From: Nymphaea colorata
Taxonomy: Eukaryota > Streptophyta > Magnoliopsida > Nymphaeales > Nymphaeaceae
NCBI RefSeq assembly: GCF_008831285.2
Contig: NC_045146.1
Location: 24,011,703-24,075,702 of the forward strand
DNA: 64,000 nucleotides
Reading direction: 5' to 3'
The notes below the pieces were generated by a model. That model did not search any database. It was not told the DNA's origin and saw nothing but the letters and a program-made list of their open reading frames with translations. The translations under genes were made by a program, and so were the position numbers. Below are positions 50,891 to 63,659 of this stretch, piece after piece. The first letter of the stretch is position 1, and each line of letters starts with the position of its first letter.

Positions 50891-50979
50891 GGAGATATTT
50901 TAGACCTGTGAAGGCCTAGGGCTGTTGCAACACCTCCAATACCAGCACCAACAATCACCAAATCCTCGGAGACCTCTAT
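47935..50979 (-). pseudogene. decayed FAD-dependent monooxygenase gene (MO1/CTF2-like)
   Basis: Exons on the minus strand: ~50979-50906, 50792-50647, 49495-49334, 49107-48891 and 48476-47935. They encode pieces of a plant aromatic-ring-hydroxylase-like flavoprotein: SEDLVIVGAGIGGVATALGL (FAD Rossmann motif), SLRASGFALTQWSNAWKA, EVRWVSRR, VLIGCDGVNSVVAKWLGL (DG motif) and EDAMHPMTPDQLGRCSALED. Three lesions are visible. The expected start codon reads ATA (50979-50977). Exon 2 lacks one base near its beginning. Exon 3 lacks one base before HLADGTLIRAK. Phase arithmetic of exons 2 and 3 independently shows each one base short. The GD motif, normally GDAxHPxTPxLGQGGC, is altered. The last two exons remain open. 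An extra exon between 50647 and 49495 may be missing. Recent inactivation is likely. Confidence 0.8.
50826..50890. repeat. (AT)n-(AG)n microsatellite in the monooxygenase pseudogene intron 1
   Basis: About 24 AT units are followed by AG units, between exons 1 and 2 of the pseudogene. Confidence 0.95.
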
Positions 50980-52826
50980 GAGAAGGAGAAAGGGAGAGAG
51001 AGGGAGAGTGAGAGGAACGAATCTCGATAGAGAAAGTGAGAGAGATACGGGGAAACTGTCCTCTCAGACTCCATTTTATTTTAGGAGCAGCAAAGTTGCA
51101 TAGGATTTTCTCAAAGGATGCACAGCACTGCATGAGAAGAGAAATGTAATTTGTCTTCACCGATGGTCAGTGCTGGTGCCATGGCACTCCAAAGCTAACC
51201 CCATCAAGACCATGCAGGGGATGGTGTTAAATTGTCATATTATTTAGGAGACCTTTTGGCTACAACAACACTTTGTTATTGAATCTTCCTCAATCTTTAA
51301 AGGAGATTCATAAAACAACAAGAAAATGTTTCCATTGCCAAGCAGCCCCTTATGCTCCATGGAGAGAGAGAGCTCAAGTAATTCAACTCTAAGCTTGACA
51401 TCAATTCTAAGCAATAGTAGAGAATTTGAATCCATATTCTAAGACTTGGGCAGCCATAATTTGTTTACCTACCTATGGTTTCAAAGGAGTTTAACTTTCA
51501 GCAAAGAAAATTCACCCCGAGTGGACCCACTTTTATAAATTTCCACTTTTTGTGTAGACTCAGCGATTTAGGTTAAGATTTACCTGAGAATATCTATCGA
51601 ACCACAAACTACATGTGCTTGATAATTCTAACCAACTGCAATTCGAGAACCAGAGATTTGATTTCCTCGTCATCTTTCAAATCCATGGGATTGAGGATCT
51701 AAAATCTTGAGTCTAAGATCCCAAAATCTTGTATCACTCTTGGTCAGGGATCAAGGAAATCGAACGGCTGACCTGGATTATCTCCTTTCTTGACCGTAGG
51801 CATCGTGCAACTATGAGAATGGAACCCATATAACATAGACAAAATAAGTTCCCGAGATTTCATCTTGCTCTTAACCCACCCCTAGTCAATGAGCGGATAT
51901 TCGTTTTACTCGGGTTTTTCGTTTTTGTAGATCAAACCTTCAGTATGTGGAATGTAAAAAAATTGGTGATTCAAAAATGTATAAAAAGTTTGATCTCTCC
52001 AAAGAGTGAGAGTCACTCTCACATCAGGGAAAGACGACCCAAGTTTAACTCTACCAAAATAAACAGCGTTAAAATGGTAACACAGTCTTCAGATTAGACT
52101 CACTTTGCAACTTTGGTATTTCCTTTAATTGCATGTGTGACAAAAAAATTAAAAAGTTGTCGTACGCACTTTCTTTGATGTACAAAGCTTTAGAAGCTGA
52201 AGAGTTGCGATTTGACGAAACCTGGTGCTGATGTCACAAATGATATTCAAGTCACTCATGTTAAATGGTCTGGCTGGCATAAAGTATTCGATTTTAATTG
52301 AAAAAGCATTTCTGAACTAAAAGAGCCTCGAGCCCTATATATAAAAAACTCGTCAGTTTCATTGAAGAACCACCACAACAAATGTTGGATCCCCTTTGAA
52401 AACAGATTTGCCTTTCCTGGATCGCGCATCCTCACTTTTCATAATGAAAATTTTATATAACCAAATCGACTTGATTTTCGGTTTGTGCAATTCAAGAATA
52501 CATAAACTTCCCAAAAAATCAGCCACAAGATAACAAGATTGAGAAAAACTGGAAGATTTCATCTGGTAAAAAAAAATGAATAAAAGAATGTACTGCTCCG
52601 TTAGTTAATTGTACAATAGGTTACATAAATAAGGTCAATTTCTCTGAAATTAAAGACCTACAAGACATAAAGCCACGAGAGAAAACCGGCCATCATCCAG
52701 AATAAAAATACAAATTTTGGGTTAAGAATTATAAAAGACTAACAACAAACATGAACTTGGGAGCAGGCATCCAGGAAAAGCATAAAGCATAGAACTGCTC
52801 AAAGATGATCAACCAGCTCTATGCAG
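50980..52826. other. intergenic region without recognised genes
   Basis: It holds the GA/CT-rich former leader of the monooxygenase (50985-51055) and, at its right end, the 3' UTR of the Alba gene. Between 51180 and 52550 I see no coding segment, RNA gene or clear transposon. Confidence 0.5.
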
Positions 52827-55800
52827 CTACAGTGCGGCAGCTGCATTGACTGAACCATTAGATCCACGACCCCTTCCACGCCCACGCCCCCTGCCACGAC
52901 CACGCCCTGCAACAGTGTGAAACAAGCCAGGCAGTGTAAATTACAAAAAGCACTTTTGGAGGAAGACTATTTTTGAAGTTAGCAGGATGCACCACCTCTA
53001 CCATAGACGGGTGCTTCATCATTGTAAGCATTAGTTTCGTGATGGGTATCAGCTGGGCCACCATAGCTTCTCCCACGTCCACGGAAGCCACCACGCCCAC
53101 GACCACGGTTGTATCCTCGGCCTCTGTCCCAGCCACCATTGACATATTCACCGCCAGCATTACCATTTCCTGCAACCCATTCAATAATCAGAGACAGCAT
53201 ACCAATAAAACACAAGAAACTTAAGAAAATTAAAGGGACTGTCTTTACCTCTGCCTCGCCCCCGTCCACGAGAACCACGGCCTCTACCACCTCCACCAGG
53301 AGAGGCCTCTGAAAACATTGAAGCCTGTCAGAGACTTCTATTTAACTACTGTTTAGGTTTGAAGCAGACAAGATAATTTATACCTGCTCCATAATCAAAG
53401 TCATTCAATGGCTTGACTTGCTCTGCAGGTAAAGGTGGCTGGTATCTGCATAAGAGCAGACATGTATTGTGAATTCAGGGAGCTAATAATAATCAAAGCC
53501 ATTCAACATCTGTTCGTTTGCCTACTTAATAAAAGAAGGAATCCAAGTAAATTTGACAAAGAAACTTCTTTGGATCCATATTCCTGGCAGAAACTTAATG
53601 CATCATCTTCGAGATGGAAGTCAATTGTGAAATATTGCATTTAGAGTCTTAGACAATCACAAGCATTGGGATGACAGCATCCACCACCACGAAATCAGAA
53701 GAAGAAGAGGTCATCGTTAAATCATGATCTCAAAACAAACTATAGGCGCATAACCAAATATAGATATAAAAAGTAATGCCACAGAATAATTTACAAGCGT
53801 GGCTAACTAAAGTAAACCACATGACGTGTACAGTTCAGACTACTATTCCCAGTGGTTGGTATAGTAGAGCAGGCTTCTAGTGTTTTTGATGGACCGTGGC
53901 ACCTCCAATGCCATGGGCCTAAGAATCCTGTGTGCCAACTGGAGCATGCACAGGCCCAAAAGGTTTGTAGGAATAGTAATTGCCGTAATAACCAACCATG
54001 AAAATGGTAACCAATAGGTTTGCTGAACAGTTTTATAGAACAGGATAGGTTTGCTGAACCACTGACAGCAAGAAGCAAAAGGCAACATCCCTGGTTTTTC
54101 CACTATAACATTCCAATTGTTGACAAAAAAGAAAGAACGCAAATAACATGCAAAGGACAGTTGTAGCTCGTAAAGAGAGATGCAAAACATTTCTTTTTAA
54201 AAAAAAAAAGAAATTTATGAAAAGCGCCAAAAATTTGGAAAAGGCTGAAAAAACAATTAATTTCTGATCAACAAAAAACTTAAGGAAAAGGGGAACGAAG
54301 CTGAGGATGCCCAGGGGAGCAATGGTTTGGTGCTCAATATTTCAACTTTCAAGTTAAAAGATAAGCCTCCTCCGATCAAATAGGAGTATAGAACTAACAT
54401 ACATATGATGATGCACAGACCTTCAGTAACAGTATGAACAACTCTCTGGAGATGAAGCAAGAAAATGCTGTGTTCCAAACATTCTTTGAAACATAGGCAC
54501 ACCATGAATCAAAATACATGGGATCAAAGAACAGTACTATGTCCAACACTTATTATCACTTGAGGCATCACTAAAAGAGGCAGAGGAAACACGTTACTTA
54601 TTCACAGATGCATAAGGTTTGCTCTATCCTATTATTACCCGTACCTTCAGAAACCCACCAACACTGATGGCTAGAATAATGTAACAGAGAGAGAGAGAGA
54701 GAGAAAGAGAAGGCGAGATGTTACTCAAGATTTTTTAAATCGTTTGTCATACTTTTTTTAATAAAATGTCCTGCACCATAAATGTCAACCATTGTCATAA
54801 ATATCGTTCAAGGGTTTCATTGGCGAGGTTTTTTTTTCACATGTTATAAGGAAAATTTGCTTTCCTCTGTGAAACATTGATAATTCAAAAAATTACAAAA
54901 TACAAAAAAGAAAGAAAAAGTCTTTCACAATGACGTCAAGGAACCAAGAGTGTACTCCAAACAAATGGGGTTTAAGCACAAGAAAAATCAAACCAACGAT
55001 GCAGAAATCTAACAATTTTTCGTTACCAACTGGATGGCTAGCTACTTAGTGGCATGATTTTTTTTTTTTTGCCTTTTTATGTGACTTGTTAAAAACATAA
55101 ACACTGTAAGAGTTTGAAATATTGGTTACCCAAAGCTAGCTAAGACTAACATTTTGATGTCTAGAGAAAATGAGCACGAGTTAAATACCCATTAACATCA
55201 GACCATCAACAGGTATTGAGCAACACTACTGCTAACATTCCCTCTTAAAGATTACCACTACAGGATGGGGGCAAGTGAATGTTTGAACCCAGAGAACTCC
55301 TTGTCAGTCAAAAAGGGAAATTAAGATATTAGAAATCACAAACAATCTAAAACACAAAACACTAATCCTCATGTCCTAAAATGGTTTATCAGAAAATAAA
55401 ATTCATACTTAATAAATGTCTACCAATTGAAAAAAATAATTAAAATATCAAAATTAAGTACTTGTTATATTTCATAACTTTCACTTTTTAAACTTTTGAT
55501 GTTAAAAATCACAAGTCAACTGGTGGAAAGCAAGTCAATTTTACTCTTCAAATTACTTAACCCTTAAAAGATTTCAAATCCACTTTCCTTGTTGAGTAGT
55601 AATGTTTAAACAACTTGACATTAAATTACGTATTCAAAAGCAGCGGGTCTAGGTGATGAACCAGTGAACCTTCAAAGAGCATAGGTGAAAACCTGAGTTG
55701 GCCAGAAAAAAAAACTCTAAAACAAAGATCACTACACAATTTTCAGCAATATTTACATTTAATCTAATATCCAGAAGTGGAAGGACAAGTAGACACAATC

Positions 55801-58466
55801 AGTATAATACTCAACAACATTTATTTGAAACATCAAGCAAAAATGGAAAAAAAAATGTCATAAATATACATTTTAATTTTTACTGGCAGACATTTTTGCA
55901 ATCTGAATACTTAAACCACATATATAAAGATAAATAACAGATTACTCTTCTCAAAAAACGAAAGCTCCACATTTTCAAGACAAATCATTTGGGATTCAGA
56001 TAGTTGAATTCATATTGGTTTCTCTTGAATTAATCTAATGAGAATAGTCACTAGTTTTCTCCCAAAGCACCAATCAGGAACTCCTAACAAAGGCCATTCG
56101 GCCCTCACTTGGCAAGAAATTGAAATGGCTTGCAAATTGCTAGTCATTTAGACCCTAATGGCCCTTGATAATCTTGCAGCAACTGACATTGTTTGTTGCA
56201 TCAAAACACATGCGTAACATAAGAATTCCTTACAGTTAAACCTAATTCACAATAGTTGTATACAAATACTCCAATATTTACAGAGCACTCGCAATACTCC
56301 AGAAATGCAATGAGAAAGCTACACGAGTTAATAAAACAGTAAGAAAAAAAAAGTGAATTGTAGAAAAAAAAAACTCATCAAATTTATACAAACAATTTCC
56401 AGTTCTTATTTAAGAAAGGTATGTGAGTCTTCCTCAATAGTTCATCAGGATCTTAATAGCAAAAAGACCTTAAAGTAGTAAACCCCCATGCTTCAAACAG
56501 CAGTTACCAACATACTCAAGTAAGGTTTTCCATGAATTACAAGACAATGATTAGGTGACAGGATTCTCCATGGGGTTGTCAAAAGCAATCAAGATCAATA
56601 TGTTAAATGTCTTAAACAATAAATTGGCATACATGTCAATGAATGATACAGCAAGAAAAAATGAATACTTTGGGACCACTCATTAAAATTTGAGATGACC
56701 ATGACCATCATAACCCTAAATGTGAGATTTATTGGACAAATATGTAAACTATAGCATTTCATAATTCATATGGAGAAAATGAGATGAAAACTAATTCCTG
56801 GCCACAAACCAAAAAACACAAGCTCATAAAGATAGCAACAAGCAAGCAGAGAAAATAAAGTAATGTCTCACCCTACAGATGAATTGTCCAGCTCCTTCTT
56901 TGACAAGACTATTGTAATCATCGATACATGCCTGGTAGTCTCCAACCTGCAAAAACACGAGCATATATAAAATTTTCATTTAGAATAGCACAAGCAAGCA
57001 GCATACATTTCTTGCAACACCAGAAGTAGGATGTATCATAACACAATGGCCAACTGGCATAAGCTGCACACTGTGGAGATTATTTGAGACTCCAGCTTTG
57101 AACTACACTCATGGATTCACCTTGGGGGCATACCCCACTAGTCTCAAGTGGACAACTGACTCTTGGTAATCCCCACACGCAAGTCCTCATAACTGACTAG
57201 AAAAAGAGCAGAGTTTGTACAATGATTTCTTACGTAAGGAGGCCTTCTTCTAACGGTTCCCATGTATCAACTATGTCGGTTGAGCCAATTGATGTAATTT
57301 GGTGAAGACCCACAATCCTTCTCTACAATAATGGGAGCATCAACAGTTTACACATTTGTATGAAAATCATTTTTGACACATAAAAGAACATGATACTATG
57401 AAATCATACAAAGAACTTGTCGAGCTTAGAAACAGAACATACCTTAATGAGCTCAACAATCATCACAGTCTTGTTGATAGCTCTTCCCATTGCCTTTAGG
57501 ATGATCTCATTTGAACCCTTTTCCTGTAGAAAGAACAACCACAATATCTCTGAAATAATGAAAACGTACACCAAAATAGGCAGTCAAAACAAGACAATAG
57601 AAACAAGGAAAGCGTCAAAAACTAGATCTTAACTGCATTGATGACAATCCTGCCTTACACATAAAGGTTGTCCAATGTCTCATGTGTGATTCATAAGGCA
57701 AAATACATGGTCAAAAACCTTACGAGCACATGCCGATCACATGGTAATGAAACACAAGAACTATAAAATATCAGTTTCAGCATTATGAGAGAGACTGGTA
57801 AAAATCACAGCACGGTCTTTTGAGGAGGAAAAATCCACACAAGAACCAAAGCACTGCTACTGAACTAACAATTGACTGAACGTACACGGAAGATAATTTT
57901 TTCGGAAAAACGAGGGGAAAAAACAACAAGGATGAAAGAACACAATCCATACAGAAACTAGAATATAACTTGCGGAACAACGATACAGAGATACACAGAC
58001 ATAAACTCAACCCAGAAAAGTAAACTAAACCAATGTCACTCGTAGATGGCCACATCAACCAACCAAAAAGACTTCATCGTGCCTAATATTCCTATCCTTA
58101 TTATTTATTTTCAGTGCGGACAGACCCATAGAGCTGCAAACTGATTAACCAATAAGCTTAAACTCGATACAAGGTTCCTCGAAACACCAAGCACATCCAA
58201 CGACCAAACGGGAAGACATGACAACCCTTCCCCGCACAAAAACTATCGTAAAATCCCCAAAAAGACACGTGCAAAGCGCAACCAATCAAGAACCAATGGA
58301 ACAAAATCCAACTCGTGCAACCAACTTTCTTGAAAAAGTTTACCTGGAGCAAAGTAGTTGCATACGTGATATAGCTCCGCATTCTTCCCTGTGTAGTGAT
58401 CCTGATCTCGTTCTCGTTGATGGGCGCCTCCGGCCGTGGCTTCTCCACCCTCTGGTACCGATCCAT
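52827..58466 (-). CDS. Alba-domain RNA/DNA-binding protein with RGG tail
   Basis: Plant Alba-family protein of the long, RGG-bearing type (as Arabidopsis At1g20220 and At1g76010; related to RNase P/MRP subunit p25). It binds RNA or nucleic acid hybrids. Exons: 58466-58344, 57523-57443, 57322-57234, 56946-56872, 53445-53384, 53308-53249, 53169-52996 and 52906-52827; 744 nt, 247 residues, all in phase. The N terminus MDRYQRVEKPRPEAP leads into the Alba domain (residues ~18-105: NEIRITTQGRMRSYITYA, KAMGRAINKTVMIVELIK, RRIVGLHQITSIGSTDI). RHVSMITIVLSKKELD ends the core fold. Residues ~145-240 are RG/RGG-rich (DRGRGYNRGRGRGGFRGRGR), a typical low-complexity RNA-binding and methylation-prone segment. 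Intron 4 is 3.4 kb. No lesions seen. Confidence 0.94.
53446..56871 (-). other. 3.4-kb intron 4 of the Alba gene
   Basis: AT-rich sequence without coding segments that I can recognise. A short AG run lies at ~54689-54710. No inverted ends or LTR pair found by eye. Confidence 0.6.
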
Positions 58467-58685
58467 CTTTCGGAACCACAAAAAAATCCCCACAAAATCG
58501 TCACGAAAATCAGATCTCGCGACTCAATCACAATATTCTCCACAACCGAACGAAAACAATTTAGCACCTGGACGGTACGCTCAGGGAAAATATATAACGA
58601 AAGAGGAGGGAAGAGAACAGATTTTACCCACCTTTGCCCCCACTCCTTTGTAGCCCTAGAACGGCTTCGTTTCTTCTGTTCCGCC

Positions 58686-58720
58686 CTAAAACCCTAATCT
58701 CCCTTCGACTCCCTTATATA
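58686..58720 (-). promoter_or_regulatory. core promoter of the Alba gene: TATA box and telo-box
   Basis: On the minus strand, TATATAA lies at 58720-58714 and TTAGGGTTTT at 58697-58688, about 30 bp downstream of it. The telo-box (AAACCCTAA) is a known element of plant genes for translation and ribosome function and often sits near the transcription start. The leader would be about 220 bases. Confidence 0.65.
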
Positions 58721-61700
58721 GCGACAAGTCGAGCCGCTATGTTCCTCCGGTTTTTTCTTCTTTTTTTCCCCTCATTGATAATTATTTTTAGCTTTTCTAT
58801 TATTTTAAAATTAATTTCTTGTGTATTTTAATAACGATCGAGGGCCGTGAACCATGGATTCTCATATTTCTTGAGAAAGCCCGCCGTTTCGATATAATTG
58901 CCAGCACGGTGGTCTCAAATTTTCTGTTTTTGGCATCAGCCCCTTTTCTTTTGACAACCTGCTTAGGAAAAGAACAACAAATTACTTCACGTCACGTCGT
59001 ATTCATACGAAAGCTTACCTTTTCAGCATCATTTGCTTAATTTGAAAGCCACCTTTTTTGCCTTCACATTAAAACAAAATTTTATAATCAAAATGCTTAT
59101 TTTTTAATAAATTGGAATTGTTAAACAGACGTAGCATTTTTGTTTTCAGAAATAAGAAACTTAAACTTGAAATTTTGATTCTATTTGAGTTTAGTTTAAG
59201 GATAAATTATGATTTTGGAACCTTCATTTTTGAATCAAATTTTCAGACCATCAAATGTTATTGATGAATCATTATTTCAAGTGTCGTCCAAAGGCTTCCA
59301 ATTTTTCTAGATATGACAGATTCCCATGTTCAAATACTCAAAAGGAACCACTTGAGGATCATTCTTGTTATTTATCAAGAGAAAAAATATACTTTATCTC
59401 TTAATTTTTTGTCCTTTTACATTAAATGATTCTCTCTTAACTACCAAATGCATTTATAGAACAATGGGTCATATAAACACTTCATTACTTTGATTCTCAT
59501 TATGGGTAGGGGTCTTGCATTAAGGTGGTGGTACAATATTATCAGGAAAAAATGGACTCAGAAAATTTTTTAGAGATGGACCTAATTAAAGTTTTTAAAT
59601 TATGATTAGGGTTAAAATATTATTTTTTTAAATTTTTGTATAAAACAAATGAAATTTTTTAAAAAAATTATAAATTTATAAAAAAAAATTATGAGGTGCA
59701 ACTAGGGCAGGGCTCTACCTTGGCTCTACCCTGAAACTTTTTTTTTTTTGTTTTGGTCAATCCATAAACCACGCGTAATGGTGAGCAAACATCCTATATA
59801 ATTTTTTTTTCCCCCAACTTTTTTGAGTAACAAACTTTGTTCTGAAGTTTCTGTTCAAAATAATGGTTCGTTTTGAAAATAATAAAAAATAGAGCGTCTT
59901 TTTTAAAAAAAAAAAAGGTACAAGGACTTGCCAACACGTTACTTAAACTGGCTGTCCCTTTCCTCGCTGACCTTGCGCAGGGTTGCATCGTACGGTTTGT
60001 ATTTGAGTTTGGAAAAGGATGGAGGGCCATCGTTCCATGTATTTTGACTTGAAGAATTTACAATTGAAAATTCAAAAGTGGATGAGATGATAGGGCAACC
60101 ATATTCTTTTTTTTTTCTCAACTAAAAATTATTTATTAATTTAGTTTCAAAAACATGGATGGAGACTTGAGTGTCAGAGCTCATACATTTTTTTATATAT
60201 GAAGGGACACTCGTATACATAACAGAATAAATATTTAAAAAATTAATTACAAATAAAAAAAATTTGAGGAGAAACATGCATATGGCTTCACCTCGACAAT
60301 GAATTAATTTGGCTTCTTCATCCTCATATTGAGCACAAACCCAGCTTGAATTGTTCCTGAAAGAATTGATACGTGTGTGCAAAAATAATGTGTGTGAATA
60401 TATTCTCCACCTACCATCAATATGTCACTGTAAGCCTGACGCTAATATTTGAAATGAAATGTCAATATTTATTATCACACTTCATTCTCACAAAATGAAA
60501 TGTCAATGTGTGTGAATTTATGATCACACTTCATTTATGTAAATAAATTCGAAATGAAATGTCAATTTGTCACTGTTAGCGTGTCATCATCAATATGATG
60601 ACATGGACGTCAAAATCACTTATACACTTCATATTGCTGTGCATAATTCATGATGCGATCCGGTCTCAATTTATTTAGACCTATTCACTGCTATCACGCC
60701 ACCATCGTCACCATCACAACCACCAAAAGCAGCATCACCACAGCCACAAATGGACTTTTTAAGAAACATGTAGAGCCAATTATACCCATATAGTACGTTC
60801 ATGACAAATTGATGTCTTTAGTGCGGAACAGGCTGTTTCCGATGAAGTTGGCGGCACAACGATCGGAGCAGGGGTTGGTAAGCAGATAATTCTCATTTAC
60901 ATGCAAGTAAAAGTGTAGTGGGGGTGGTATCACGGGACACTGAAAGCATACCATGCACCCTAAAGAGACAAAGAGTTGAGTGAAAACTTCGGCTCTGCTC
61001 GTAGTCCTATGGAACCTGTAAGAGACAACAAAAAAAAAAAAGATCGGCAATTAGAAGAGGAGGCAACAAAGTCAAAAGGAAAAAGTGAATTGGAAAAACA
61101 TAGATTAGATTAGTGTTACCACAAGCATTGCAGTGATCATTTTCCGGCAAACCACCTCCCTTTTAGAGCTTACTGTGCATATAGTAACAGAAGCAGCACT
61201 ATCAAACCGCAAGCACACTACACTTAGAAGGCCGGGCCATCATAAGAATGAGCTAGAGGTGGAACTACGTGTGGGCAATTGCCCATACTGTTTAATAAAA
61301 ATCCTCTATTTACATGCTGGGTGACCTCAAATTTATGCATACTTATATACAAAAGGCCGTTCAACTATATGGTGAATGCCCCTTAAACCAAGCATATTTG
61401 AGAAAAAAATTTGAGCTTGAGAAGCTTTTAAAAACAATAAAGCACGTCCCAGTTCAAATTTCCCAGACGTGCCAACATTACCTGTAAGCATACTGAACCA
61501 AGTGTCATGCCAAAGGGAGAAGAAGAATATTGTCATATATTGTAACTGACAACCAACACTAGAGTAGACCAAATACAGGCACAATGAAATCCAAGACCAA
61601 CTTAAAAATAGCCATGAAGGAAGAATTCTAAACAAAATCCAGAGGCTCCAGAAATGTTGTTGCATTTATGCAGTAAGGAACAATAAGTACTGATTTGAGT

Positions 61701-63280
61701 CCATAGACAAGCTAAGCTAATGCTTATGAAGTATTAGCATAAACAGTCACTTCAACTCTGTTTACCATTTAATTGATAAAGCTTGAAACAGAAAGCAAGC
61801 GACTATAAAATACCACTTCTATGATGCGCCACACATGCTTTGCACTGATTAAACTGGCTCTCAGCTAGCAGAGGTGATGAAAATTGGAGCTTCAACAATG
61901 ACCAGACTTGCTTGACAGACATAAGTAGATTGATGGACAGGGTATCCAGAAACTGTAGGCAGCAAAATTTCCTTTTAATGAGGGGAAGAAAAGAATCCCC
62001 ACCAAACCAAGTCATCAAATGGCAGGAGAGGAAGGGAAGGGCAGACAAGCAGGCTATGAAGAAGACAGAACACAAAGGAAGTAATTTAATTAACCAGCTG
62101 TAGTTGACCTCCATGGAACATACAATTTTGCATTCCATCAAAGGTCCTTCTCAATGCTTTCTTGTCACGACGCAACCACAGCTAAGAAACAGATTCCCAT
62201 TTTCAGAGAAACTCTAGGATCCATAACCTGAGTCCTAACCATGGCCCATTTTCAGAATCTAATGTTCAATATAGGGAGTTTCCAAGAAACATGAGCAAAC
62301 AATTGATTGTGAAAATGACAAATCCAAAAATCTCACTTGCACTCATAAGCATGTGTCAGCCATAACAGAAGATAGTGCTAAGGAAGTTTCTCCCTGCACA
62401 AAAGCTCTTAGGAAAGACTTGGCAGAAAAGATTGATTTTTTACATTAACCAGCAGCTCGCCTGACTGAGCCAGAGACAGTATTAGAAACCTCAGTTACTC
62501 CAATAATTTCATCAAAGGCTTTAGAAAAAAGTACATTGTATATTTCTATTTTGTATGATTACGATCACATATTATGTAATTTTGCTATGGATAACTAATT
62601 GACCCATTCTACAAGCGTGTTCCTTTGCACAACTAGGAGAGCAGTTGCGTTTCTGTAAGCTCCTATTACAACTCTGTAGAATCAAGTGACAAGAGGTTTC
62701 AAAATTTAAGTAGAAAAAACCATTTTTAAGGTTTTAAATGTCACTTCCTTTTCCTAAGTCCATATTACCTGTCGACTGTCGTCACATCTTTGCAGAACTA
62801 GTATGCCTTTGTTTCATGCTAATGATTCAGGCTTTTATTCTTGGCTGCCTTTTCAGATATAATTCTTGTATATGAAATAAACATGCATGTACAAAATGTT
62901 GTTAATCAGGTTCATACTGGATAACCTGCAGCTGCATGCTAAAATGTACAAAGAGTACATGTGTATGACCATCTAAACATGTACAAAGAAGACTATCAAT
63001 CTGCCTAATAACAGTCAAATGTTGTAAATTGTAAGACCCTGTCCTTCAGAAAGGAATAGGGATAAATCTAAACAAATAAGTTCGTAGCACAACCACACGC
63101 AGGAAATTCTGAACAAAAATTAACTAAATTAAGAAATATAAATGCATGGATGACACATGAATGCAGATGAGGATGGGAAGAATGTCTTATTCCTGTCCTT
63201 CGTCTATACGAGTATGTCCTACGTCAAATTTTGTTAAAAACATTGCAAATGTTTTACACAGCAAATAATTAGCATGGTCA
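58721..63280. other. right-hand noncoding region
   Basis: No gene was assigned. Noted items: AT-rich DNA to 59700; a worn repeat-like patch at 60440-60600 where gaaatgaaatgtcaat recurs three times; a CACCA/CATCA-rich run at 60690-60750; and an 83-codon minus-strand frame at 60799-61050 preceded by an acceptor-like tct(c)ttacag, which could be a terminal exon of an unidentified gene. Nothing recognised between 61330 and 63280. Confidence 0.35.
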
Positions 63281-63283
63281 CCT

Positions 63284-63659
63284 GCTATCTCGACCTCATA
63301 ACTCCCTCTTCTTCTCTCTTCCTCTTTCTCCAGCACTTTCTCTGAATTCTTTGTCTCTGCTTCTGTTTCCATCCCTTTCCTGCTCCCACACTTCATCCCA
63401 ACAATGTGATGCCTGTCAGAGTGGCCGAACTTGTCAGATCTCCTTCGTGCTCAGTCTCCCTTTCCTAAACCCTGTTCCCTCTTTCTTGATCTCTGTAATT
63501 CCTGTTCCTCTCCTCACGCCCACCATGTCCATATCCCCGCGCATACTGCCCTCTGCTGCTCCGGTGTCCACCCTTTTCTCCTCTATCCAAGTTACTATGT
63601 TCAGAAGAATCACGGAAAGTAGTTCGATTCCTTTTTTTTTCCCCACTACCCTCATTCAA
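63284..63659 (-). pseudogene. possible decayed RS/RE-rich exon
   Basis: The minus strand from 63659 encodes a charged repetitive peptide (RSSRGQYARGYGHGGREERN, then NYRDQERGNR) that ends in a stop. Further on, a different frame continues in the same style (ERDGNRSRDKEFRESAGERG, then REKKREL) up to a possible donor at ~63284. The switch of frame with conserved composition suggests a broken exon of an RS-domain or splicing-type protein. Low-complexity purine-rich DNA can mimic this, so confidence is low. Confidence 0.3.

Noticed and set aside
63405-63440. tRNA-like A-box (gtcagagtggccgaac)
   Set aside because: No matching B-box, anticodon arm or acceptor stem follows.
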